A DNA stretch of 64,000 nt from contig ONDJ01000006.1 of the NCBI GenBank assembly GCA_900316575.1, forward strand, positions 1-64,000, in the 5' to 3' direction. The position numbers and the translations under genes were made by a program. Below the pieces are notes generated by a model. The model was not told the DNA's origin and ran no database searches. It saw only the letters and a program-made list of their open reading frames with translations. How positions within the stretch are numbered: the first letter of the stretch is position 1; every line of letters begins with the position of its first letter. The stretch is from an uncultured Prevotellaceae bacterium. Lineage in GTDB: Bacteria > Bacteroidota > Bacteroidia > Bacteroidales > Bacteroidaceae. Of the stretch, positions 1 to 9,135 are shown one piece after another.

Positions 1-64
1 TACTAACAAGAATTGCTCGCCTTTGTATCCAAAGATTTTTCAATAATTAGCCAATAACGACACG

Positions 65-94
65 CAAATATAGCAAAAAAAACATTCGCGACAA
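65..94 (-). promoter_or_regulatory. Promoter firing leftwards out of the window
   Basis: On the minus strand TATATTTG (65-72) matches the Bacteroidetes -7 consensus TAnnTTTG, and TTG at 92-94 lies 19 nt upstream as the -33 box. It would start a transcript near position 58 for a gene left of the window. This explains why 1-64 holds no coding sequence. The rest of 95-319 has no gene: it contains a 9-G run (202-210), a TTTTGCTAA/TTAGCAAAA inverted repeat (150-158/193-201) and the hairpin listed next. Confidence 0.55.
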
Positions 95-224
95 GTTTTG
101 GTGCTTTTTTTTTAGCACTCTTTCAAAAAAGGAATACAAAAACGCGCTTTTTTGCTAAACCACATTGACAAAACAGCAAGTCGGCTTAGCAATTAGCAAA
201 AGGGGGGGGGCGAGGTGCTTTATA

Positions 225-262
225 ACGTTTACCAGCTCACACCCGAGGAAGCTGGTAAACGT
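225..262. repeat. Perfect 13-bp hairpin downstream of mnmA
   Basis: ACGTTTACCAGCT (225-237) and its exact reverse complement (250-262) flank a 12-nt loop. It lies 58 nt past the mnmA stop codon, so it may end or stabilise that transcript. No T-run follows on the minus strand, so it is not a textbook intrinsic terminator. Confidence 0.5.
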
Positions 263-319
263 ATGCTGGCGAGAAGCCTGTGCGAACAGGACACTGCCAC
301 ATTTATTGAACAATTACAC

Positions 320-1474
320 TTAAAGGGCTATTTCTCCACTGCCTATGCAGACGTTGCGCGTAATGTCGTAAACTACACCGAACTGCCCAGGGGCAATGCC
401 TTGCACATCGGTATCCGAAACAAGATGTAAGTTTCCGTTTTCAAGTCGCGTAAGCGTAGCATCAGCAAAATGGTCGGTATGGCGAATTTTGAAAGCCACG
501 CGCACGGCATCGCGCTCTGGCCAAGGGTCGGCAGCTATGTAATGGAAAGCACTCAACGTAAATTCACGTCCGTACTGCATACGCGTGTCATAGCCGCGCG
601 AGACATAAAGCGTGTTGGTATCAATGTTTTTGCGCACCACAAACCAAGGGCCACCTCCAAGTCCAAGTCCCTTGCGCTGGCCTATGGTGTGAAACCAATA
701 ACCTTTGTGGCTACCGATGCGCCGCCCCGTTTCTATTTCGACGACATCGCCCTCGCGCTCGCCGAGGAAACGTTTTACAAACTCGTTGTAGTTGATTTTC
801 CCGAGAAAGCAAATGCCTTGGCTGTCTTTGCGTTTGGCTGGGGCGAGGTGGTTTTCAAGAGCGATGCGCCGCACTTCTTCTTTTGGCAAGGGCCCCAAAG
901 GCAAGACGAGTTTGGAAAGTTGGAGCGTGTCGATCTGTGCCAAGAAATCGGTCTGGTCTTTTACGGGATCGACAGCTGTGCCCAGCCAGCGGCCATGTTC
1001 AAACTCAGGAGAGGGAGCCCCATCGGCTCCTTCAATGATACGGGCATAGTGGCCTGTAGCTATATAGTCGTAAGCATGACCAGCCTTTTGCTCGAAAGCA
1101 CCAAACTTGATGAGCCGATTGCACATCACGTCGGGGTTAGGGGTGAGTCCGCGACGAACGCGATCGATGGTGTAAGCCACGACATTGTCCCAATACTCCT
1201 GCTGCAAATCTACCACCTCAAGCGGCAGGCCATAACGCTGACTCATGGCCTGACACATTTCGATATCTTCTTCAGCCGTGCACGAAAATTGCCCATCGTC
1301 CATGCCGATGCGAATGTAGAAAAGATCGGGTCTGAGTCCTTGCTCGTAGAGCAGATGAGTGACAACGGCACTATCCACTCCGCCAGAGAGCAACACGCAA
1401 AGACGCTTATTCGCAAGTTGCTCGGCTATTCGGTTCATATAGATAGGCGACTGGGAAGAAAGATTGGAAGACAT
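320..1474 (-). CDS. mnmA: tRNA 2-thiouridine(34) synthase MnmA
   Basis: Transfers sulfur to C2 of the wobble uridine in tRNA-Lys, -Glu and -Gln, after ATP adenylates the base. The 384-residue protein has the PP-loop SGGVDSAVV near residues 30-38, the first catalytic cysteine in NPDVMCNRL, the second in the SQGICFLG loop, GHYAR, and KDQTDFL in place of the more common KDQSYFL. Length is slightly above the usual 350-370 because of a short N-terminal extension; the Met at residue 13 is an alternative start. It stands alone, convergent with nothing in the window. Bacteroidetes often carry two MnmA paralogues and the sequence does not tell which this is. Confidence 0.95.
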   Translation of the reverse strand: MSSNLSSQSPIYMNRIAEQLANKRLCVLLSGGVDSAVVTHLLYEQGLRPDLFYIRIGMDDGQFSCTAEEDIEMCQAMSQRYGLPLEVVDLQQEYWDNVVAYTIDRVRRGLTPNPDVMCNRLIKFGAFEQKAGHAYDYIATGHYARIIEGADGAPSPEFEHGRWLGTAVDPVKDQTDFLAQIDTLQLSKLVLPLGPLPKEEVRRIALENHLAPAKRKDSQGICFLGKINYNEFVKRFLGEREGDVVEIETGRRIGSHKGYWFHTIGQRKGLGLGGGPWFVVRKNIDTNTLYVSRGYDTRMQYGREFTLSAFHYIAADPWPERDAVRVAFKIRHTDHFADATLTRLENGNLHLVSDTDVQGIAPGQFGVVYDITRNVCIGSGEIAL

Positions 1475-1544
1475 TTCTATAATAATATATAAGAATAGAG
1501 ACCTTTTACCACGAAATCTGGTTGCAAAGGTCAGTTACATTCTG

Positions 1545-1552
1545 CAAAAGTA
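1545..1552 (-). promoter_or_regulatory. -7 box upstream of mnmA
   Basis: Minus-strand TACTTTTG matches TAnnTTTG and would give a leader of about 65 nt. A second weaker candidate, TGACCTTTG, lies at 1525-1533. No convincing -33 box is visible for either. Confidence 0.4.
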
Positions 1553-1639
1553 CAGCATTTTGAGGGCAACTCCCTTTTTGGGGAAGCAAAACTTATTTTA
1601 CAGCTATGCTTTTAGGCGGAGAAATTTTAAGAATACGAA

Positions 1640-1690
1640 ACAACAAGGGCTCACAAATACACCTTTTCGGAATTTGTGAGCCTTTGTTGT
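1640..1690 (-). terminator. Terminator hairpin after the outer-membrane protein gene
   Basis: The arms ACAACAAGGGCTCACAAAT (1640-1658) and ATTTGTGAGCCTTTGTTGT (1672-1690) pair over 19 bp with one G-T wobble and a 13-nt loop. It begins 27 nt after the stop codon at 1718. The following minus-strand sequence is T-rich but not an unbroken T-run. Confidence 0.7.
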
Positions 1691-1717
1691 AGATATAAAA
1701 ACACGATTTCCTTTCTA

Positions 1718-4700
1718 TCAAAAACCGCCTCCAGGGCCACCGAATCCGCCGCCTCCGCCAAAACCGCCAGGACCGCCGCCACCAGGACCACCGCCTGAGC
1801 GTCCACCGCCTTCACCACCACGGTCGGAAGGAGGACCGTCCTGCCCTTGCTGACCACGCTGTCCGCCGCGCTGCATCTGGCTATCCTTGCTCGTACCGCC
1901 GAAGATGTTGAGCTTGTAGATGAAGTGAAGCATGATATAAGAATTGATGGCATTGGTGCGCGAGTCGCGACGCATCGTGGCACTGAGTGTGCGCGAAACG
2001 TTGCTCTGCTTATGGAGTATGTCGTAGAACTGCAGACTGATCGTTGCAGCACGATTACGGAGGAAGCTCTGTGAAATCTGAGCATTCCAAATGAGTTCGT
2101 TGGTGTTCATGGTGCTGACAGAATAGCCTCGGCGTGAGTTCATGCGAATGTCGGTGCTGATGGCCATGCCCCAATCAAAGGTGAAGTTCGCACTGGCTCC
2201 ATAGCTAAAGTCCCACGTGTCGAGGTTGCTACTCTCGGTGAGCGTGGCACGCGCATGGCGATATTGTACGCGACCAATAAGCCCTATGTCGTACCAACTG
2301 CGACGATAAGCAAGATTGAGCGTTTCGTCGAGCGTGAAAGTCTTGGTAGTATTCTTCTGACTGAGATTTGTGGCATTGTCGTAAATCTGGCTGTAGTCTA
2401 TAGAACTACTGGTGCCACTGAGCAAACGCGGTGTATAGTATATCCCAAGCAGCGCGCGAGTGCTGGAAGAACGATCAGTTGTGCTGATATAACCCACGGC
2501 ATTGCTATAAGCCACATTAGTGTTGGTGGTGATAGAGAGATAGCGGTCGTAGTCGAGCGGTGTATTGAACATGAAGTTTCCGCGCGTATTCCAGTTTCCG
2601 CTAATGTTGTCGGGGCGTGTGTAGCGTACACCTGTGGATTCGTCGTAAACGACGCGGTCGCTGATAGAATTGCTCGTCTGCGAGAACGAGATGCGTGCGC
2701 TATAGCCTTGCTGACGATCGGTGTTGTAGCCACGATACATGGCATTGAGGGTGTTGGTCCACGAAGGCTTCAAGTTGGGGTTACCACCGCTGATGCTAAG
2801 CGGATTGCTGTCGTCCCAAACATCAATAAGATCGGTCATTGACGGTTGTGAAGCCGAACCACGATAGCTGATGTCAAGGTTGTCGGTGCGCGAGAAACGA
2901 TAACGCACGCGAATTCTGGGAGCGATGTTAAAGACATGGCGTGTAACGCGGGTGTCTATCAAACCTGGGCGCACGTAGTCCAACGTGGTGTGCTGCGGAT
3001 TGAAGGTAAGGCCAAGGCTGAGATTAAGTGGATTTCCACTGAAACGCACACCTGTTTTGATACTATGATTGTAGTAATGATAGCGTGCGTATTGACTGTT
3101 GTTTTCATCTACCACTTCGTCCATTATCTCTTGAGCGGCAAGCGTGCCGAGGGTAAAGTCGTCGGCAAGGAAGTAATCATAGCCTTCACCTGGGAATTTG
3201 TAGGGAATGCTGTCAAGTCGATAGAGCGTGCGCTCGCTGTCGCTGAAGCGATGGCTAAATTCGTATTCTAACTCACTGAACCAACGCCCGCCAAGCCACT
3301 GCACATAACCAAGTTCGGCGTTGTAGTTCCAGTTTTTGCTGGGTGTGTAGTTGTACCGATTGATAAAACTGGGGTCGTTTGTGGAATTGAAATACTGAAT
3401 GTCGGAAAGAGAATAGCTGCGGCTTTTGCTATTCCCAATAGAACCCTCAAGTTCAAGACTGAGGTTTGTTCCTTTGGACGAAAGTTTACGAGTGAGGTTA
3501 AGGCTACCGCCGAGTGTGAAGCTATGGCTGTAGCTTCGGCTACGTTGGTGGCTTCCGTTGATAGCTATTGCTGCAAGCTCTGGGCTGAGGGTATAAGTTT
3601 GGTCGGTCATGGCACGCATGATGCTATCAAGCGGGGTATCGGCCTGGCCTACTTCGTAAGGGTCGTCATTGAACGTCGCTGACATACTTTGGCTCTTGCT
3701 CTTGCTTCGGCTATACGAGATGCGAGGTCGGAAGCTAAACTGAGTCATAGAGTCGGGTTGCCAAACGATGCGCATGTTACCGCTAAAATTGCCATTGCTG
3801 GTGCGATTCTGTGAATGGCCATTGGAAAAAGAACTGCTCCCGCCAGCAGAGAGGAATGTTTCGCTGGATGTTTCGCTGATAAGTTGGTTGATACGATGGT
3901 CAAAGCGCCAGTCGGTCGAAAAGCTGAAGTAACCTGGCGTGTTGCGCTTCAACCCATTTTCCCAAGAATAGCTCAAAGCTACGTTTTTGCGCGTGGTTTG
4001 TCCGCTTTCGCCGCCAAAACCGCGTGGACCACCCATGCCTCGGCTATTGGTGTTATTGAGACCTGCAATAAGCGTGAGATGAGAACGATCAGTGAAGCGA
4101 GAGATAAAAATACGATCGGAATAACGCCCGTGTGTTCCCACTGCGAGGTCGTTGTTGGTGATCCAGGATTCGTTGAGTTCCTTTTTGGTTTGTATATCAA
4201 GCACGGTGGTTTCATTGCCATCGTCAATACCCGTTTGTTCGGCGTAGTCGCTACGACGGTCGTAGGCCTTGATTTGACTAACGAGATCGGCGGGAAGGTT
4301 TTTCATGGCTGTTTCGGTATCGCCTTTGAAGAAATCCTTGCCGTTGACAAGAAACTCAGAGACGGTCTTGCCATTCCATGTGATGGTGCCGTCGTCGCTC
4401 ACTTGTATGCCTGGAAATTGTTTCACCAGAGCTTCAAGCGTAGCACCTGTAGGCACACGATAGGCGGCTGCGTTGTAAATTGTTGTATCTTCCACTTGTG
4501 CAACTCGGGCAGCAGTAGCTGTAACGACAGCCTCGCCAAGTTGTTGGCCACTTATCATTGGCAGCAAGCCAAAGTTGACGGTATCACCATCGGCTTTAGC
4601 TTCAAAGGTTTCGTTGATGGTGCCATAACCAATAAAGGAAACGCGCAGACGATACTTGCCTGCACGCTTCAAAGAGAGCATAAACCGCCCTTCCTCGTTG

Positions 4701-4876
4701 GTATTGACATTAGAAACAATACCAGAATCGCCGATAACTGCAGCAATGGCTGAAGCAACGGGTTCTTTAGTCGTTTCGTCTTGAACGGTTCCCGTAATGA
4801 TTGTTTGCGCTGTGGCTGTGGTTATAAACAAAAAAGCAAGGCACAGCACAGAGAACGTTTTTGTTAAATGCGACAT
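1718..4876 (-). CDS. Outer-membrane beta-barrel protein, TonB-receptor-like, with carboxypeptidase-like N-domain
   Basis: The 1052-residue protein starts with a signal peptide (cleavage after TATA), followed by a carboxypeptidase-regulatory-like beta-sandwich (about 25-110), a plug-like region (about 115-230, including TGATLEALVKQFPGI and the FLVNGKDFFKGD segment), and a long beta-barrel. This is the OMP_b-brl_3 type of outer-membrane protein in Bacteroidetes; cargo is unknown. Unusually, the last ~40 residues are almost entirely Gly with Arg, Pro and Phe, ending in Phe, the residue recognised at barrel C-termini. It is monocistronic and has a terminator. The Gly-rich tail could be an extracellular or periplasmic extension; its role is not known. 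Confidence 0.85.
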   Translation of the reverse strand: MSHLTKTFSVLCLAFLFITTATAQTIITGTVQDETTKEPVASAIAAVIGDSGIVSNVNTNEEGRFMLSLKRAGKYRLRVSFIGYGTINETFEAKADGDTVNFGLLPMISGQQLGEAVVTATAARVAQVEDTTIYNAAAYRVPTGATLEALVKQFPGIQVSDDGTITWNGKTVSEFLVNGKDFFKGDTETAMKNLPADLVSQIKAYDRRSDYAEQTGIDDGNETTVLDIQTKKELNESWITNNDLAVGTHGRYSDRIFISRFTDRSHLTLIAGLNNTNSRGMGGPRGFGGESGQTTRKNVALSYSWENGLKRNTPGYFSFSTDWRFDHRINQLISETSSETFLSAGGSSSFSNGHSQNRTSNGNFSGNMRIVWQPDSMTQFSFRPRISYSRSKSKSQSMSATFNDDPYEVGQADTPLDSIMRAMTDQTYTLSPELAAIAINGSHQRSRSYSHSFTLGGSLNLTRKLSSKGTNLSLELEGSIGNSKSRSYSLSDIQYFNSTNDPSFINRYNYTPSKNWNYNAELGYVQWLGGRWFSELEYEFSHRFSDSERTLYRLDSIPYKFPGEGYDYFLADDFTLGTLAAQEIMDEVVDENNSQYARYHYYNHSIKTGVRFSGNPLNLSLGLTFNPQHTTLDYVRPGLIDTRVTRHVFNIAPRIRVRYRFSRTDNLDISYRGSASQPSMTDLIDVWDDSNPLSISGGNPNLKPSWTNTLNAMYRGYNTDRQQGYSARISFSQTSNSISDRVVYDESTGVRYTRPDNISGNWNTRGNFMFNTPLDYDRYLSITTNTNVAYSNAVGYISTTDRSSSTRALLGIYYTPRLLSGTSSSIDYSQIYDNATNLSQKNTTKTFTLDETLNLAYRRSWYDIGLIGRVQYRHARATLTESSNLDTWDFSYGASANFTFDWGMAISTDIRMNSRRGYSVSTMNTNELIWNAQISQSFLRNRAATISLQFYDILHKQSNVSRTLSATMRRDSRTNAINSYIMLHFIYKLNIFGGTSKDSQMQRGGQRGQQGQDGPPSDRGGEGGGRSGGGPGGGGPGGFGGGGGFGGPGGGF

Positions 4877-4972
4877 ATATTAAATATGGAGTAGTTGCTA
4901 AAAAGACAGACGCACACGGTGCGAAAAACTTTGTTTTGACACTGCGAGCACCACAAGGTTTAATCAGCGGGG

Positions 4973-4980
4973 CAAAAATA
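4973..4980 (-). promoter_or_regulatory. -7 box for the outer-membrane protein gene
   Basis: Minus-strand TATTTTTG matches TAnnTTTG and predicts a leader of about 90 nt. It abuts the divergent promoter of the ATPase gene (4990-5021), so both genes are fired from one 50-bp region. Confidence 0.5.
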
Positions 4981-4989
4981 AGGCAAAAA

Positions 4990-5021
4990 TTTGTGGCAAA
5001 AGTTAGAATAGTTTATTTTTG
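4990..5021 (+). promoter_or_regulatory. Promoter of the AAA ATPase gene
   Basis: TTTG (4990-4993), 20 nt, then TATTTTTG (5014-5021): close to the Bacteroidetes consensus. Transcription would start near 5028, which rules out the upstream in-frame start at 4861 and supports the ATG at 5053. Confidence 0.7.
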
Positions 5022-5052
5022 TCACAGAATACTAAATCGTTTATCCTTCATC

Positions 5053-5883
5053 ATGATGACAAAGTTAGCCGAACGTATCAGCCGTATAGAGATAAAGAGT
5101 CTATGGAGCGGAAAGAAGCACATCGTTTGGTCGTTACGCCCTGATGTCAATGTACTTAGCGGAAAAAATGGAGTCGGCAAAAGCACCATACTCAACCGCA
5201 TTATCCAACAATTACGCTCCGCACCGCCGACAGGAGAAATCCCTGGGAAGCCTGCGGTAGGAGTACACATAGATTTCTATCCTGCTGATGCCACAAGTAT
5301 TCGTTACGACATTATTCGCAGTTTTGACCGTGTATTACTTGACGGACAGCGGTTACAATCGGTCACCGACGAGCCTATATCAACCGAACTTGACTGGCAA
5401 CTCTACCAGTTGCAGCGTCGTTATTTAGACTACCAAGTAAACGTAAGCAACCGTATGATTGCCTTACTCGCTGAGGGTAGCCCAGAGGCACACCAAAAGG
5501 CGATGGCTGTTTCGGAAGACAAGCGTAAATTTCTTGACCTCGTTGATCGCTTGTTTGCTGAAACAGAAAAGAAAATAGACCGCGCTTGCAATGAGCTACG
5601 CTTCATTCAATACGATGAAACGCTTTCGCCCTATCGACTCAGCAGTGGTGAGAAACAAATGCTAATCATATTGCTCACTGCCCTTACACAAGATAGGAAA
5701 CCTTGTGTATTTTGCATGGACGAACCCGAAGCAAGCTTACACTTTGAGTGGCAAAAGGACCTGATTTCCATGATACGCAGTCTGAACCCCCATGCTCAAA
5801 TCATTCTTACCACCCATTCGCCAGCGGTAATTATGAATGGCTGGAACGATGCCGTTACCGAGGTGGGAGACATCACGGAATAA
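5053..5883 (+). CDS. AAA (AAA_15/OLD-like) ATPase, PARIS AriA-like
   Basis: An ABC/SMC-type ATPase of 276 residues. It has Walker A GKNGVGKST near residue 40, the signature YRLSSGEKQML near 200, and Walker B with the catalytic Glu in CVFCMDEPEASLHF, followed by an H-loop LTTHSP near the C-terminus. Such small ATPases pair with DUF4435 proteins; in the PARIS defence system the ATPase AriA holds the DUF4435 nuclease AriB until a phage anti-restriction protein is sensed. A DUF4435 gene is 1.4 kb downstream on the same strand, with one enzyme gene between. The frame is open back to 4861, but that start lies upstream of the promoter. The defence role is inferred from domains and neighbourhood only. 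Confidence 0.8.
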   Translation: MMTKLAERISRIEIKSLWSGKKHIVWSLRPDVNVLSGKNGVGKSTILNRIIQQLRSAPPTGEIPGKPAVGVHIDFYPADATSIRYDIIRSFDRVLLDGQRLQSVTDEPISTELDWQLYQLQRRYLDYQVNVSNRMIALLAEGSPEAHQKAMAVSEDKRKFLDLVDRLFAETEKKIDRACNELRFIQYDETLSPYRLSSGEKQMLIILLTALTQDRKPCVFCMDEPEASLHFEWQKDLISMIRSLNPHAQIILTTHSPAVIMNGWNDAVTEVGDITE

Positions 5884-5949
5884 GTTTTTATTCAAATTAG
5901 TTAGTTTATCTTTTTCCTGAAAAAATAAACAAATCTACAAAAAACAAAC

Positions 5950-7197
5950 ATGAAACACCTCAACAAGTTCTTATTGATTATCTGCTTGCAATTATGTGGG
6001 GGTGCATCCTTTGCACAAACACAAACGCTGGCACCAAATTATCCAAAATCAGAATGGCAGGTGGCTGATTTGATTCTTATGCATACGCCAGGCGAAGAAC
6101 TTTTCAATGGAATTCTACATCCCTCCGCGGGATTATTTGAAGACTACTTCAGCATAGAGAATGCTGCTGAAGAGCATCGCAACTATATCCACATGCTTCA
6201 GACTAATGGTATTACCGTTCGTACCGTGAAGGAGGTACTTGAAGATGCACCTCTTGATAGTCTCCGCACATTGGCGAGTCGTGTCTTGAGATACGATGTA
6301 AGCCTTTTGTCGGAAGCCGAAGCAATTGAAAGCGAAAACTATCGTCAGGAAGTGCTATCTAAGATGAGCCGCGCGGACCTCATTCGTTGCATTCTGCTAC
6401 AACCTAGCGTAAAGTTGCGCCGTACACCATCAAACACTGGCTTTGAAGCTGAATATGTGCAACGCCCACTGATGAATTTATATTTCACGCGCGACCAAAG
6501 CATTACAACGCCTCGTGGCCATATCATTTGCAAAATGAACTCCACACAACGTGCCCCTGAAACTGACATCATTGCATTGTGTTACACACAATTAGGCCAA
6601 CGGCCGTTGCTTCGAATCAGCGGCGAAGGACGTTTAGAAGGTGGTGACTACATTCCTGCAGGTACGCTTTCGCTGATAGGTTGCGGCATGCGCACTAATG
6701 ACGAAGGCGTTCGCCAAATAATGGAAGCCGACGCTTTTGGCCACGACACGATTGTCATTGTGCGTGACCACAAACTTTGGCAAATGCAAATGCACCTTGA
6801 CACATATTTCAACGTCATTGATAAAGACCTTTGCACAATGGTTAGTAGCCGTCTTTTTGCAAAGCCTAATGAGTCTGAGTACGTCACGTGCGATATTTGG
6901 ACGCGTAAACGTGGAACAAAAACTTACAAAAAATGGAAACGCAATATATCTTTCGTTTCTTTTCTAAAAGAACGAGGTGTTCATATAATCCCCATAGACC
7001 GTGCTGACGAGTTACACTACGCAAATAATTTCTTAACAATAGCTCCACGCCACATTATGGCCGTTGGTGGACAATCGCAAGTGTTGCAACAAAGGTTGTC
7101 GGCGGCTGGTGTCAAGGTTGAGTGGATTCCGCTTGAAAGCCTCATTGACGGGTATGGTGCTGCTCATTGTATGACGCAAGTGCTTCGCCGCCACTGA
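5950..7197 (+). CDS. Exported arginine deiminase-like enzyme (amidinotransferase fold)
   Basis: The 415-residue protein has a signal peptide (MKHLNKFLLIICLQL...SFAQ) and then a guanidino-group-modifying domain. Visible are LYFTRDQSI (substrate Asp), GRLEGGDY, MHLDTYFNVID (catalytic His) and, near the C-terminus, GYGAAHCMTQVL with the nucleophilic Cys. These are hallmarks of arginine deiminase, which hydrolyses L-arginine to citrulline and ammonia. Cytoplasmic ADIs lack signal peptides, so this one probably acts in the periplasm. There is no carbamate kinase or ornithine transcarbamoylase nearby, so it is not an energy-yielding arc operon. It sits 66 nt after the ATPase gene and 121 nt before the DUF4435 gene. 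Substrate could be free or peptidyl arginine. Confidence 0.8.
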   Translation: MKHLNKFLLIICLQLCGGASFAQTQTLAPNYPKSEWQVADLILMHTPGEELFNGILHPSAGLFEDYFSIENAAEEHRNYIHMLQTNGITVRTVKEVLEDAPLDSLRTLASRVLRYDVSLLSEAEAIESENYRQEVLSKMSRADLIRCILLQPSVKLRRTPSNTGFEAEYVQRPLMNLYFTRDQSITTPRGHIICKMNSTQRAPETDIIALCYTQLGQRPLLRISGEGRLEGGDYIPAGTLSLIGCGMRTNDEGVRQIMEADAFGHDTIVIVRDHKLWQMQMHLDTYFNVIDKDLCTMVSSRLFAKPNESEYVTCDIWTRKRGTKTYKKWKRNISFVSFLKERGVHIIPIDRADELHYANNFLTIAPRHIMAVGGQSQVLQQRLSAAGVKVEWIPLESLIDGYGAAHCMTQVLRRH

Positions 7198-7318
7198 ATC
7201 CAGCTAACGAAACGGCTTTCAGTTGTATCTATAAAATAAGAATTATTACTTTTAGAGAAAAAGCAATAATAAATAGGCTGCCAGTCGCAACGCTAGTATT
7301 ATTTATTTTTAATGCTTT

Positions 7319-8362
7319 ATGAGCCAATCACGTCATAAGAAACATCGCGGCAATCCAAGCCTTGCCTCTTATGCAGATAGTCGTTACATTGAAGCCCTCA
7401 ATGCTATGACAGGAAAACGGGCTCGGCAAAAGGTTGTGGTCTATGTAGAAGGTTACGATGACATCGCTTTTTGGTCATCACTACTTCGCCCTTTAGAAAC
7501 TGACGATTTTTATTTTGAAGTGATGCTCCCCTCGTCCACCACGCCTGGCAAAGGGAAGAAAGTCGCTCTGTCCAATCAACTTGGAGAAAGATTGGGGCAA
7601 TATATGATAGCCTGCGTGGATGCCGACTACGACTATCTGATGCAATCGACTCGCGACACAAGTGCCCAAATTTGCCAAAATCCTTATGTCTTCCACACGT
7701 ATGTTTACGCCATTGAGAATTACCATTGCTACGCTCCTTCCCTATATGAAGTATGTGTTACGGCAACACTCAATGACCACCGCTTTTTCGATTTTGAAGC
7801 GTTTCTGAAAGATTATTCTCAAACGATATGGCCGCTATTTGTATGGAACGTATGGTGCTATCGCTATGGGGTAGGCAACTCTTTTTCCTTACTTGACTTC
7901 GCACGCATTGTCACGTTGCCTGATATCAATCCTTTTCGCCCCGAGGAGGTTTTGACGAAGCTACGTCATCGCGTAAATGCAAAAATAGCACGTCTGCAAA
8001 AAGCACATCCCGAAGGCAAGAAAACCTACAAACCACTACGCGAACAATTGCTTCGTCTCGGTCTCACTCCTGAAACGACCTATCTCTTTATGCGTGGTCA
8101 CGATGTGCAAGACGGCGTGGTACTGCCCATTCTTCAGATGGTTTGTGAACGCCTACGCAGAGAGCGCGAACGCGAAATTCGCACATCGGCCGTACACAGC
8201 AAACAACTCCAGAACGAACTAGCGGGCTACCAACATTCCACAGCTCCTTGCGAACAAGTGCTCAAACGACATCGCGGCTATACGAATTGCCTATGGTACA
8301 AACGCATTCAGCAAGACATTAGCAGTTCACTCTCTTCCTTCTCAAAAAACGAGCAAGCCTAA
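7319..8362 (+). CDS. DUF4435 (TOPRIM-like) protein, PARIS AriB-like
   Basis: 347 residues. Near residue 43 there is VVVYVEGYDD and near residue 100 CVDADYD, i.e. the acidic Glu and the DxD pair that make the metal site of TOPRIM nucleases. The middle region with FHTYVYAIENYHC is typical of DUF4435; the C-terminal third is a charged helical part. DUF4435 proteins such as AriB act as toxic nucleases held by an AAA ATPase. The ATPase gene here (5053-5883) is on the same strand but separated by the deiminase gene, which is unlike the adjacent ariA-ariB order described for PARIS. The assignment to defence is inference. Confidence 0.75.
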   Translation: MSQSRHKKHRGNPSLASYADSRYIEALNAMTGKRARQKVVVYVEGYDDIAFWSSLLRPLETDDFYFEVMLPSSTTPGKGKKVALSNQLGERLGQYMIACVDADYDYLMQSTRDTSAQICQNPYVFHTYVYAIENYHCYAPSLYEVCVTATLNDHRFFDFEAFLKDYSQTIWPLFVWNVWCYRYGVGNSFSLLDFARIVTLPDINPFRPEEVLTKLRHRVNAKIARLQKAHPEGKKTYKPLREQLLRLGLTPETTYLFMRGHDVQDGVVLPILQMVCERLRREREREIRTSAVHSKQLQNELAGYQHSTAPCEQVLKRHRGYTNCLWYKRIQQDISSSLSSFSKNEQA

Positions 8363-8376
8363 TCGCCTTATTCCCT

Positions 8377-9015
8377 TTAGGTCGTTTTCATCGAAGATTG
8401 AAGAATTAGCCTTGCTTCAGGGCCTGCATTAAAGAGCAAGTCAACAATGCTTAAGTTTGGAACAAAAAGTTCTGGAGGGGTATGTACTTGATAGTATGGA
8501 CACGGGCTAAAGGAGGGGTCTATAGTTGGATTTTTAGGCCGCAACGATTGGCGAAAGTCATGGTCGGAAGCTGTCGCTTGAATATACTTAAGCGATACGA
8601 TTGGTAAAGGACTAAGACCTATGATATTGCATATTGTTTGCTGCAAATCGCCATTCCAATCACAAAGAAACTTATATGGGCGTTCATAGATCGGCGCGAG
8701 GTCATCGGCAAGAAAGTCAAAGTACGGTGTACCCTCATAGGCAGTACGCAGAGCGTGCCAATGACGACGTTGCCAACTGCCTTCATGAGTGCTAATGCGC
8801 ACATCACTCATAGGCGTTTTACTCATGCTCTGTCCACAAGAATGTTCAACAGGTATAGTAAGCACCTCTATACCATGTGCGCCGAGAATGTGGCATCGGT
8901 TGCGATAAGTTTGTTTAACGAAATGCTCTCCACGATCTTCAACAACGACGTCGCTCCCGCACAGTTTGGTATAAAACTGTACGGGAGCGAGATAGGCTGA
9001 AAACAATATGGTCAT
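8377..9015 (-). CDS. WbqC family protein
   Basis: 212 residues in the WbqC fold, recognised from the N-terminal YLAPVQFYTKL, the NRCHILGAHGIEVLTIPV segment, TPYFDFLADDLAPIY and the late PCPYYQVH. WbqC proteins occur in O-antigen loci, and stand-alone copies sit next to lepB in many Bacteroidetes; biochemical function is not established. It is the last gene of dapB-lepB-wbqC, 120 nt after lepB, and is convergent with the DUF4435 gene (14-nt gap). Confidence 0.75.
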   Translation of the reverse strand: MTILFSAYLAPVQFYTKLCGSDVVVEDRGEHFVKQTYRNRCHILGAHGIEVLTIPVEHSCGQSMSKTPMSDVRISTHEGSWQRRHWHALRTAYEGTPYFDFLADDLAPIYERPYKFLCDWNGDLQQTICNIIGLSPLPIVSLKYIQATASDHDFRQSLRPKNPTIDPSFSPCPYYQVHTPPELFVPNLSIVDLLFNAGPEARLILQSSMKTT

Positions 9016-9135
9016 AAACCAAGCATTTGACTATTCAACAATTTACAATTAGACTAATTCTCGGACGTTTCTCAGCGCAATGGTAAATTATCAAATAGTC
9101 AAATTGTCCTATGCGCGAGCTTTCCTCTAAACTAT

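Noticed and set aside
215-430. 71-codon plus-strand frame with a GTG start near the left edge
   Set aside because: It overlaps the 3' end of mnmA in antisense, contains the 13-bp hairpin, and shows no family features.
470-1492. 340-codon frame antisense to mnmA
   Set aside because: mnmA on the other strand has all its catalytic motifs, so this frame is a shadow.
5950-7197. Agmatine deiminase or peptidylarginine deiminase of the Porphyromonas type
   Set aside because: HLDT and the HCMTQ end fit the arginine deiminase branch; the agmatine deiminase motifs are not seen. Peptidyl substrate remains possible.
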